This document shows, one piece after another, positions 33,937 to 41,832 of a DNA stretch of 64,000 nt. A model generated the notes under the pieces. It ran no database searches. It was given only the letters and a program-made list of their open reading frames with translations, and was not told the DNA's origin. A program made the position numbers and the translations under genes. This DNA comes from Lachnospiraceae bacterium (lineage in GTDB: Bacteria; Bacillota; Clostridia; Lachnospirales; Lachnospiraceae): contig CAJTDL010000003.1 of NCBI GenBank assembly GCA_910575035.1, positions 186,001-250,000 on the forward strand, given 5' to 3'. Position 1 is the first letter of the stretch. Every line of letters begins with the position of its first letter.

Positions 33937-35394
33937 TTATTTTAATTTGTAATAACTTCCCTTCAATTTACCCTCTTTTTTCAATACTCCTGCCTCAACC
34001 AGTTCCTTTAAAATTTTTAATGCACGAGAATCCTTCACCTTTAGCAAATTCTGAACTTCTTTATTTGTTATTGCTCCCTTTTCCTCTACATACTGAATAA
34101 TCTTTTTATGATTGTCATTCAATTTATCCGTATTTTTCCGTACTTTATCCGTACTTTTCCGTATTTTATCCGTACTCATCATCACTTTATCCGTACTTTT
34201 CCCAATTCTCGTTTTATCCGAAAACCGAAATAAGTTAATACGAAAACTACCTGCAATTTCCATTAACTCCGGCTCTTCTAATCCAAGTTCTTTGCACCGT
34301 CTGATAATTCTCGGAATCCCGCTTCCCCAATGTTCCATAATATTCATATAAGTAAATGCATACACCAATGCCCGATTCCTCGGTATGGAAATCCCCTCCT
34401 TAATATCTTTCAATCTCAAACTTCCAAACAGCATTCCCGGAGAAGTCACTTCCACACGATCATCATACACCGCTACCTGTATACTTGAGGGATGTAAATA
34501 GCTGCGATGAACCACGGCATTACAAATCATCTCCCTGATGCAGTCAGTCGGAAGTTCGTATATGTCAGTTCGATATAATCCATTGATTTCCGAACTCATA
34601 TGAATGTTGCGCAGGACATACTCATATGCCGCATCCAGCTGTGTTATAATATCCCCATCGTATTCTCTCCGATCAATAAATACCTCCCTGTCCCTTCCCT
34701 TGAATACGGCACATTGAATTGTTGCTTGCGGAAGTAAATTGCGTGTCATAAGCAGAAAGGCATTCGTAGGGTAATAATCATCCCCCCGTTTTACCAAAAA
34801 GCCCCAACTTAACAAATTTTGTCTTGTCAGGCGATGAATCCTCTCTGCCGCTTCTCCATCTCTGCAATGCTCCACCGCATATTGGTACATCTTATTGCAC
34901 AAGGAGTTAATCTCATCCTCCGTAACACTTGCTTCTGGTGCCGCATAGTTTTGATCAAAACACCGATTAACACCCTCAAATTCCAATTCTCTCAGCACAA
35001 ACGAATCTGCCGGTCGGGTAGTTCCTGACACTCTGATATAAGTTCCGTTTTCTTTTCCTTTCGCCGTAAGATAATATGGACGCTGACTGCCTGGCATTAT
35101 ATTTACAACAATCACAACCTTTTCCTCAACAGAAGCCAGTGTCACAATTGGCGTAATCATAGGTGTACAACTGTCACAGATTGCCGAAGTAATTCCATCC
35201 ATTATGGAAAAAGCATCTTCCTGATTAATTCCAACTACCTTAAATGTACTATCCTCCACACCGAACACAATTTTTCCTCCACTGCCGTTTGCAAATGCAA
35301 CTACCGTTTTCATATATACTTCACTTTTTTTCGGAACTTCCTGTTTGAACTCAAGATACTCTGATTCGCCAGATATGATATCGTTTACTGTCAT
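33937..35394 (-). CDS. AlbA_2 (Schlafen-type) ATP-binding regulator with C-terminal winged helix
   Basis: A 485-residue protein: N-terminal AlbA_2/Schlafen-like domain (ESEYLEFKQEV, FANGSGGKIVFGVED, about 8-130), a middle region, a GHKL-like HATPase_c_4 domain (about 280-400, with REMICNAVVHRSY and the G-x-G-type HWGSGIPRI), a linker of four 7-residue STDKVRK-like units, and a C-terminal winged helix (KGAITNKEVQNLLKVKDSRALKIL). Such proteins are usually annotated as putative transcriptional regulators; some sit in defence or mobile regions. It is the only intact gene between the two spoIVB-tail repeats, so it may be cargo. AAGGTGA precedes the ATG. Confidence 0.88.
   Translation of the reverse strand: MTVNDIISGESEYLEFKQEVPKKSEVYMKTVVAFANGSGGKIVFGVEDSTFKVVGINQEDAFSIMDGITSAICDSCTPMITPIVTLASVEEKVVIVVNIMPGSQRPYYLTAKGKENGTYIRVSGTTRPADSFVLRELEFEGVNRCFDQNYAAPEASVTEDEINSLCNKMYQYAVEHCRDGEAAERIHRLTRQNLLSWGFLVKRGDDYYPTNAFLLMTRNLLPQATIQCAVFKGRDREVFIDRREYDGDIITQLDAAYEYVLRNIHMSSEINGLYRTDIYELPTDCIREMICNAVVHRSYLHPSSIQVAVYDDRVEVTSPGMLFGSLRLKDIKEGISIPRNRALVYAFTYMNIMEHWGSGIPRIIRRCKELGLEEPELMEIAGSFRINLFRFSDKTRIGKSTDKVMMSTDKIRKSTDKVRKNTDKLNDNHKKIIQYVEEKGAITNKEVQNLLKVKDSRALKILKELVEAGVLKKEGKLKGSYYKLK
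34123..34206 (-). repeat. Four 21-bp tandem repeats encoding STDK heptads
   Basis: Units at 34123, 34144, 34165 and 34186, each 21 bp and starting TTTATCCGTA, encode the interdomain linker STDKVMM-STDKIRK-STDKVRK-like heptads of the AlbA_2 protein. Copy number could vary by slippage without changing frame. Confidence 0.85.
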
Positions 35395-35455
35395 AAAACG
35401 TCACCTTCTTCCATTTAAAATATGCCAACTACATATTATCATATAAGTCATTTTT

Positions 35456-36217
35456 TCACAGTGCAGAATCTAATATTCGGCTTTTTTCACTTAATGACGA
35501 TAAACCTCTTTCTGCATCTACCTGCTCTTGACAATAGTCCAAAACATCCTCTTTATAATTTGTAAAATTACTAATTATATACGCTGGTATTCCTTCTCTC
35601 AGTAATTGAATAATGGCATATTTAGCTACTCCTCCTGCCTGCATATTACCCATCACTTTTTTTAGAACGAGAAACATTTTAGTATTATCTATTTCTTTAT
35701 CTACATCATAATCATCAAAAAATAATCGTTCACTTTCAATCTCATATTTTTCTAAAAATTTTTTCCGAACTTCCTTGTACTTTTTCATTTGCATTGCAAG
35801 TCCATCGGGCAAGTGCACTCTACAATTGTTAATTATCAAATCATTTAGTTGATCATTTATTTTTCTCTCAAATGCTTCTTTAAATTCTTCTTTTTTATAC
35901 TATCCTGAAAATAATCATTTGTTTTTCCATATTTATTTGAAAGGAATTTATAAAAATTTCCTAATACAGAAAAGTAAATATCTACTGCAGCCTTGCTTTT
36001 AAGATTACCAGCTTTCACATAATATTCAACACTCTGTAATAATTTATCCTTATCCATACATTTAAAAAACAGATATAAGTGACATCTGCCTCTCTCAGTT
36101 CCAAAGAGACAGATTCATAAAAAGCATATATTTTGCTCCTATATGTATTTGCAGTTCCTTCTCCATTCTCTTTCTTTTGCACATCCAAAATTCTTTTATC
36201 TCATCAATAAAGTCCAT
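35456..36217 (-). pseudogene. Frameshifted integrase-like gene
   Basis: Two short frames (127 and 66 codons) plus upstream coding-like sequence form one broken gene. Starting at ATG 36217 (AAAGGA 7 nt upstream, promoter at 36263-36291), the frame is MDFIDEIKEFWMC and then is lost. Adding one base in each of three homopolymers (T-run 36175-36178, A-run 36064-36069, T-run 35891-35896) restores a continuous 254-residue protein. Its N-terminal half (TANTYRSKIYAFYES, KSKAAVDIYFSVLGNFYKFL) resembles the SAM-like core-binding domain of tyrosine recombinases. The C-terminal R-HxxR-Y signature is not seen. Family call is tentative; the frameshifts are clear. Confidence 0.55.
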
Positions 36218-36262
36218 ACTATTTTCCTTTCATATGCTTTGTGTGCTTATTTATTTATTTTC

Positions 36263-36291
36263 ATTGTATTATGTCATAGGTAATTTTGCAA
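36263..36291 (-). promoter_or_regulatory. Promoter of the broken integrase-like gene
   Basis: Minus-strand -35 TTGCAA (36286-36291), 17-bp spacer, -10 TACAAT (36263-36268), about 45 bp before the ATG at 36217. A CATAAT six bases upstream is an alternative -10. Confidence 0.55.
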
Positions 36292-36412
36292 TACAAAAAC
36301 TTTTCTTCTATCATTTTTTAATGATCAGACTTCATCGGGCAACAGCTCTATTTCACTTCATTCCGTATAACTGTCTGGTTTTCTCTTTCCTGGCTGCGCC
36401 GTGCCACCCAAC

Positions 36413-36631
36413 AGGCTTTGCCTGTTAGGCGAGGGCTTTCGCCCTATCAGAATAAAAACACAGACAATTTTAGAAGCAAGCTTCCAAACTACCTGTGTTC
36501 CTATTCTTGTACATTTTAATGCTGCAGCATATTTTCAATGAAAATCCCATACCCTTTGGATGCGTCCTGGACAAACACATGGGTCACTGCACCGATGACT
36601 TTTCCATCCTGTAAAATAGGGCTGCCCGACA
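36413..36631 (-). repeat. Direct repeat copy 2: native spoIVB 3' end plus terminator
   Basis: The partner of 33681-33899, here continuous with intact spoIVB. The two copies flank 2.5 kb containing the AlbA_2 gene and the broken integrase-like gene. Confidence 0.9.
36454..36499 (-). terminator. Terminator of spoIVB and the long conserved operon
   Basis: Outer arms AACACAG (36457-36463) and CTGTGTT (36493-36499) with an inner GAAG/CTTC stem, followed on the minus strand by five U (A-run 36454-36458). It lies 17 bp after the spoIVB stop. A copy is present in the upstream direct repeat. Confidence 0.8.
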
Positions 36632-37802
36632 TGCCCTGTATAATCCCTCCTGTCAGCTCTAATAACTCCGGATCAGTCACTTGAAACAAGATCCCTTTAT
36701 TCAAGCTATTATAATCTATCTCTGTAATCGTAACCGCATATTCCTTCCGCTCCCCTGAAACAGATGAAATAATAGTGGCTTCGCCTTCTTTTATGTCCTG
36801 TTTCAGGGCAATTGGGCAATAAGCCTCCTGGAACCCCTGCAAAGGGGCTTCTAAGCTGCCATATATACCAACCTCTGTATTCTCTGCCACATCTCCCAAA
36901 CGATACTGGCCTGAATAAGTGATAACCCCAGAAATCTCCCCAGGATTGCCTTTCTCCCCCTTTGTGATGCCTGCGATCTCTGCCTGGTACAGCGTCCCTT
37001 CCCCAACGCTTACCTGCAGCCCTGTATCCATATCACTGACTGGATGGCCCAATGCGCCGTAAGAGCCTTCTTCATTATAATAGGTCAATGTCCCTACGCC
37101 AGCTAAGTCATCCCGCACCCAGATTCCCAGCTTATACTCCTCCTCTGCGGTTCTTATGGGCTGCAGCTTTAATTGGATATACTCTCCTTCCCGCAGAATG
37201 CCCAGCACTACAGGGCCGCCCTGGGACTGGTTTATTTTCTCAATCAGATCCTCTTTGCTTTTTACCACTGCCTCATTGACTGTCTTGACATAATCCCCGC
37301 TCTGCACCAGATGGCCTGCCGGTTCATAATTCATACCGTCGCTCCCTATGACCGTCCCTGTGCCGATAACCATTACGCCGTCGGTTTTTACATAAATCCC
37401 TACAGGCATGCCGCAGGGCACCACCTGCGCCTCTTCTACTACCTCCACAGCCATTTCCTTCATATGGATCAGGCCAAATAATTTGCAGGAGATGGAATAA
37501 CTTCCCTGCTGTTTGGCTTTTAAGGAAAAGCTTTGGTTTAAGTCCAGCCTGACCTTATCCGTATCCACAGCCGGGGATTGGTTGCCAAATACTTCCAGCC
37601 CTTCCTGCGCCACTTCTCCCGTAATGGGCAAATGGAAATCAAAGTATTCCTCCTGCCCTTTCTCAATTCGGATTCTGTCAGGAATGGACGCCCTTATGGT
37701 AAAATAAGAGAAAAACAGCACCCAGCAAAAACCTGCCAGCAGGCTTCCATAAGCAATCCAGACTTGCAGCGCAGACAGATTTATTTTTCTATTTTCCTTC
37801 AT
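36516..37802 (-). CDS. spoIVB: SpoIVB serine peptidase (stage IV sporulation)
   Basis: About 428 residues. N-terminal membrane anchor (about 12-35), a PDZ region (about 130-215) and the S55 peptidase domain with catalytic His in GALGHPVSD and Ser in [20 protein letters not shown]. It is made in the forespore, secreted to the intermembrane space, and triggers SpoIVFA cleavage and thus sigma-K activation. The ATG at 37802 is chosen over an upstream TTG for position and codon. It is last in the conserved operon, 135 bp after recN. Its 3' end is duplicated at 33681-33899. The usual downstream neighbour spo0A is not present here. Confidence 0.96.
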   Translation of the reverse strand: MKENRKINLSALQVWIAYGSLLAGFCWVLFFSYFTIRASIPDRIRIEKGQEEYFDFHLPITGEVAQEGLEVFGNQSPAVDTDKVRLDLNQSFSLKAKQQGSYSISCKLFGLIHMKEMAVEVVEEAQVVPCGMPVGIYVKTDGVMVIGTGTVIGSDGMNYEPAGHLVQSGDYVKTVNEAVVKSKEDLIEKINQSQGGPVVLGILREGEYIQLKLQPIRTAEEEYKLGIWVRDDLAGVGTLTYYNEEGSYGALGHPVSDMDTGLQVSVGEGTLYQAEIAGITKGEKGNPGEISGVITYSGQYRLGDVAENTEVGIYGSLEAPLQGFQEAYCPIALKQDIKEGEATIISSVSGERKEYAVTITEIDYNSLNKGILFQVTDPELLELTGGIIQGMSGSPILQDGKVIGAVTHVFVQDASKGYGIFIENMLQH

Positions 37803-37937
37803 TCCTTCACATCCTCTCAAGGATTTCAAAATCCTATGTTAGTATGCGAAGTTCTTCTGTTTTCAATCTGGGATTTTTTGTCTTGCGGCAGGGATTGCTT
37901 CTGTGCCTGCAAATAACTGCCTACGGCCGCAGCCGCT

Positions 37938-39638
37938 TCAGCGGTTCAATTTAAAATATGCAGTTTCCCTCTTGACAGAATATGCCAGCTCCTTCATTTC
38001 ACGGGCGCTTTCCATAACTTTATCCGTAATCTTCACGCCGCCTAGCATGCGCCCAAGCTCTGTGATGCTTTCCTGTTTCCCCAAAAGCTGGATATTGGAA
38101 ACGGTTGCCTGGTTTACCACATTTTTACTGATTAAAAAATGGGAGTCGGCCATAGCGGCAATCTGCGGGAGGTGGGTGATACAGATAACCTGATGGCTGC
38201 GCCCAAGGGTGTTCATCTTCTCTGCCACCATCTGGGCAGTCCTTCCGCTGATGCCTGCGTCAATTTCATCAAAAATCAGCGTCTCAATCTGATCCTGCTC
38301 TGCCAGTATGGTCTTGACGGCAAGCATAATACGGCTCAATTCTCCGCCAGAAGCGACCTTTCCCAATGGCTTTAAAGGCTCCCCAGGATTTGTGGAAATC
38401 AAAAATTCTGCCTCGTCTGTCCCATTGGCACTGTAGCTTCTGGACTGTTGAAAATCCATGGCAAACTCCACATCCAAAAAGTTCAGGTCCTCTAAGGACT
38501 TTTTCACCTCCTGCACCAATCTCTCAGCATTTTCCCTGCGGATCTGGGACACTTCTTTGGATACTTTTTTCAGCTCTGCCTCTGCCTCTGCCAGATTTTT
38601 CTCAAGCTGTGCCAAATAGGCTTCGTAATCTTTCAGATGGCTGTAACGGAGCTCCTTCTCCTCCTTCGCCTGAAGCACGGCGGCAATGCTGCCGCCAAAT
38701 TTGTCCTTCAAATGGTTCACCAGGTCCAACCGCTTCTCTACCTCAAAAAAGGCTTCCTCATCAAACTCCTCATCGGACAGGTAGCCAGAAAGCTCCCGGT
38801 TAAAATCATTCAGAAGGTTGTCAATCTCCTCTAACTGGCCGCAGAAATCCCCTAACTTCGGATCATAATGGGCTACTGCCTGAAGCTCCCGCAATGCCCG
38901 CCCGATCTGGTCTGTGGCGCTTCCATCCCCGCCTGTCATCTCATAGGCAATGCCTGCTGACTCCATGATATTATGGCTGTTGGCCATCTTGCGGTAAGAG
39001 GCCTCTAAGTCCTCGTCCTCCCCTAATACCAGCTCTGCTTCTGCAATCTCCTGGATCTCATATTCCAGAAAGGACAGCTCACGTTCCCTGCCAGCCCCTT
39101 CCTGCAGGGCATGGGAGCGCTCCTCCTGAAGGCGCTGGTATGTATGGAAGCACTGGCTTAAGTATTCCTTTTTTTCTTTTAACTGTTCTTGGGCAAATTC
39201 ATCTAAGATTTCCAGATGCTTTTTTTTGTGAAGCAAAGATTGGTGCTCATGCTGTCCATGGATATCAATCAGCAGCGACGCTACTTTTTTCATACAGGAC
39301 ACAGATACGGTTTCCGAATTGATTTTCCCTACGCTGCGGGCAGCTGTAATTTTGCGGGACATAATAACTTCACCATTTTCCGGGAAAATATCCATCTCTG
39401 CCAGACGTTCTATCTGGCTTTGGCTTTCTACTTGGAAGGCCAGCTCTACCAATGCATATTCTGCCTGCTCCCGCAGCATCTCCTTAGGCACCTTTTCCCC
39501 CAAAGCCAGATTGATGGAGCCAATGATAATGGATTTACCAGCCCCTGTTTCCCCGGAAAGGATATTCAGCCCTTTCCCAAAGGTGACCTCTGCTTCTTCC
39601 ATCAGAGCCAAATTTTTCACATGCAGACTTACTAACAT
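37938..39638 (-). CDS. recN: DNA repair protein RecN
   Basis: A 566-residue SMC-like ATPase of double-strand break repair. N-terminal Walker A GETGAGKSIIIG (near residue 30), long coiled-coil arms (about 150-370, rich in E/L/K heptads), signature region KVASGGELSRIMLAVK and Walker B TLIFDEIDAGISG, followed by the H-loop VICITHLPQIA. Typical full length. It sits between argR and spoIVB as in most Clostridia, 37 bp after argR. Confidence 0.97.
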   Translation of the reverse strand: MLVSLHVKNLALMEEAEVTFGKGLNILSGETGAGKSIIIGSINLALGEKVPKEMLREQAEYALVELAFQVESQSQIERLAEMDIFPENGEVIMSRKITAARSVGKINSETVSVSCMKKVASLLIDIHGQHEHQSLLHKKKHLEILDEFAQEQLKEKKEYLSQCFHTYQRLQEERSHALQEGAGRERELSFLEYEIQEIAEAELVLGEDEDLEASYRKMANSHNIMESAGIAYEMTGGDGSATDQIGRALRELQAVAHYDPKLGDFCGQLEEIDNLLNDFNRELSGYLSDEEFDEEAFFEVEKRLDLVNHLKDKFGGSIAAVLQAKEEKELRYSHLKDYEAYLAQLEKNLAEAEAELKKVSKEVSQIRRENAERLVQEVKKSLEDLNFLDVEFAMDFQQSRSYSANGTDEAEFLISTNPGEPLKPLGKVASGGELSRIMLAVKTILAEQDQIETLIFDEIDAGISGRTAQMVAEKMNTLGRSHQVICITHLPQIAAMADSHFLISKNVVNQATVSNIQLLGKQESITELGRMLGGVKITDKVMESAREMKELAYSVKRETAYFKLNR

Positions 39639-39675
39639 ATTCCTCTCCTTCTACCTTATCCCTTTCCAAGGCTTT

Positions 39676-40134
39676 CTATGCCTTCTGCCCGATCATACGG
39701 CGGAGCTTCTCCATGACCCTTTCTGTATCCTCCACACTGCGCACGGCACACATGATGGTGTCATCCCCTGCAATAGTCCCTACAATCTCCGGATACCCAA
39801 TGGCGTCCAAGGACGCTGCCACTGCCATGGCCATGCCGGAAACGGTTTTGATCACCAGGATATTTTGCGCCATATCCATGGAAACGCATCCCTCCTGGAA
39901 TACCCGGATGTATTTTTCTTCCAAATGTGCTTTTTTTTCCTTCAAAGCAGCATATTTCTGGCGCCCCTCACTCCCTACCACTTTATATAGGCCTAATTCC
40001 CGGATATCACGGGAAACTGTAGCCTGGGTCACATAAAATCCTTCTTTTTCCAGGTGTTCCGACAGCTCTTCCTGGGTCTCAATCGTATATTTTTCAATTA
40101 ACTCCAGTATTTTCACATGGCGTTTTGATTTCAT
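39676..40134 (-). CDS. argR: Arginine repressor
   Basis: A 152-residue regulator: N-terminal winged helix (MKSKRHVKILELIEKYTIET, then VTQATVSRDIRELGL) and C-terminal hexamerisation and arginine-binding domain with the GTIAGDDTIM motif. It controls arginine synthesis and breakdown genes. The ATG at 40134 follows GGGAGGG at 5 nt. Upstream in-frame codons would overlap the nadK end and are rejected. Conserved position between nadK and recN. Confidence 0.96.
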   Translation of the reverse strand: MKSKRHVKILELIEKYTIETQEELSEHLEKEGFYVTQATVSRDIRELGLYKVVGSEGRQKYAALKEKKAHLEEKYIRVFQEGCVSMDMAQNILVIKTVSGMAMAVAASLDAIGYPEIVGTIAGDDTIMCAVRSVEDTERVMEKLRRMIGQKA

Positions 40135-40174
40135 GGTATCCCTCCCAATATAATGTATGACAAGCCCCTTATGG

Positions 40175-41029
40175 TTAAGTATATGCATGCAGCTTTTCCC
40201 GCAGCCTCTCCAAAAAGCTCACATGGCTCAGCTTCAGGATCCTGGCGCACTCCTGTGCCTTCTTCACCACGATCTTCTCCCCTGCCTGCAGCGCCCCAAC
40301 TGGATTCCCATCAAAGCTCACCTCTACAGGGGCTGCCTCCCCCTGGTTCCTGGCTGCCACTTCTATGGAAATCTCATCCTCAGGCCCCAGCACAATACTC
40401 TTGGCATTCAGGGTATGGGGGCTGATCGGCGTGATCAGCAAAAGGTTGGCCTTGGGATCTACAATAGGGCCTCCGGCAGACATGCTGTAAGCCGTAGAGC
40501 CTGTGGGCGTTGCCACAATCATGCCATCTGCACTGTAGGTATTCAGGTACTGCCCGTTTACGGAAATAATCAAATCCACCACCTGCAGCATGCCCGAACG
40601 GTGAATGACTATATCATTCAGGGCAACCCGCTCCCGTGTCCGCCCCATCTTTGTAATGCCAAAGCCAGACAGCATCATCCTATGCTCCACATCTGGATCC
40701 TCTGCCGCCAAAAGCTGCCTGACGCTGCTGGCCACAGTGTCTGCCTCCAGCTCGCAAAGATAGCCTACATGGCCTGTATTTACCCCAATCAATGGAATCC
40801 TCCTGTCTGCCATATCCCTGGCAGCCCCAAGAAGCGTGCCGTCCCCCCCGATGACCAGGATACATTCCGTATCCTGCGGAACCTTTTCCTTGTCGAACAT
40901 GCCACCATGCTCCCGGTTCACCTGGTAACTGCACTGCCCGCCGTGATCTAAGATGACTTGATGGATTTCCTTTGTAAGGCGCAGCTGATAATCCTTCTGG
41001 GGATTTGCAATAATATAAAATCGGTTCAT
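40175..41029 (-). CDS. nadK: NAD kinase
   Basis: A 284-residue enzyme phosphorylating NAD to NADP. Contains the GGDGTLLGAARD phosphate-binding motif (near residue 61), the NDIVIHR segment and the glycine-rich SADGMIVATPTGSTAYSMSA family signature. It starts 5 bp after the tlyA stop, in the same operon. Usual length and no oddities. Confidence 0.96.
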   Translation of the reverse strand: MNRFYIIANPQKDYQLRLTKEIHQVILDHGGQCSYQVNREHGGMFDKEKVPQDTECILVIGGDGTLLGAARDMADRRIPLIGVNTGHVGYLCELEADTVASSVRQLLAAEDPDVEHRMMLSGFGITKMGRTRERVALNDIVIHRSGMLQVVDLIISVNGQYLNTYSADGMIVATPTGSTAYSMSAGGPIVDPKANLLLITPISPHTLNAKSIVLGPEDEISIEVAARNQGEAAPVEVSFDGNPVGALQAGEKIVVKKAQECARILKLSHVSFLERLREKLHAYT

Positions 41030-41034
41030 AACTT

Positions 41035-41832
41035 TTATGCCAGCATATTATGTGCCTGTGCCACTACAGCCGCCACATCCACTGGCTCCTCCTGTCTTTC
41101 CAAGCCCTTTTGCAAAAAAATCAGATATTCAATGTTCCCTTCCGGCCCCTTGATGGGGGAAAAGCCCAAATCACGTACATAAAAACCGTTTTCCACTGCG
41201 AAGGCAGCCACCCGTTCAATCACTTCCTCATGCACTGCCGGATCCCGGACAACGCCTTTTTTCCCTACCTTTTCCTTTCCAGCCTCAAACTGCGGCTTGA
41301 TCAGGCAAACGATCCCCCCTTCTTCTTGAAGCAATGCTTTTGCAGCCGGCAGCACTTTGGACAAGGAAATAAAGGATACGTCCACAGATGCAAAATCCAG
41401 CACGTCCGCAATGTCCTCTGGCGTTACATACCGGATATTAGTCTTTTCCATACAGACTACCCGCCCATCCTGCCGCAGCTTCCAGGCAAACTGCCCATAG
41501 CCCACATCCACGGCATAGACTTTTTTCGCGCCATTCTGGAGCATGCAGTCCGTAAACCCTCCAGTGGACGCGCCAATATCCATACAGATTTTGCCTGTAA
41601 GGCAGATCTGAAATTCTTCCAGAGCCTTTTCCAGCTTCAGCCCGCCTCGGCTGACATATTTTAAGGCAGGCCCTTTAACCTCAATTTCTACAGCATCCGG
41701 AAAAAAAGTCCCGGCCTTGTCCTCTCTTTGCCCTGCCACAAAAACATGGCCTTCCATAATCATGGCTTTTGCCTTTTCCCTGGAAGGGGCAAGCCCCCGC
41801 TGCACCAACAGCATATCCAATCGTTCTTTCAT
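41035..41832 (-). CDS. TlyA-type rRNA 2'-O-methyltransferase
   Basis: A 265-residue protein: N-terminal S4 RNA-binding domain (about 2-60, ERLDMLLVQRGLAPSREKAK), then a Rossmann methyltransferase with SAM motif MDIGASTGGFTDCML and later DVSFISLSKVLPA. TlyA enzymes methylate ribose of 16S and/or 23S rRNA cytidines. Its start overlaps the dxs stop by 4 bp (ATGA), so it is translationally coupled. In Clostridia it regularly follows dxs. Confidence 0.94.
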   Translation of the reverse strand: MKERLDMLLVQRGLAPSREKAKAMIMEGHVFVAGQREDKAGTFFPDAVEIEVKGPALKYVSRGGLKLEKALEEFQICLTGKICMDIGASTGGFTDCMLQNGAKKVYAVDVGYGQFAWKLRQDGRVVCMEKTNIRYVTPEDIADVLDFASVDVSFISLSKVLPAAKALLQEEGGIVCLIKPQFEAGKEKVGKKGVVRDPAVHEEVIERVAAFAVENGFYVRDLGFSPIKGPEGNIEYLIFLQKGLERQEEPVDVAAVVAQAHNMLA

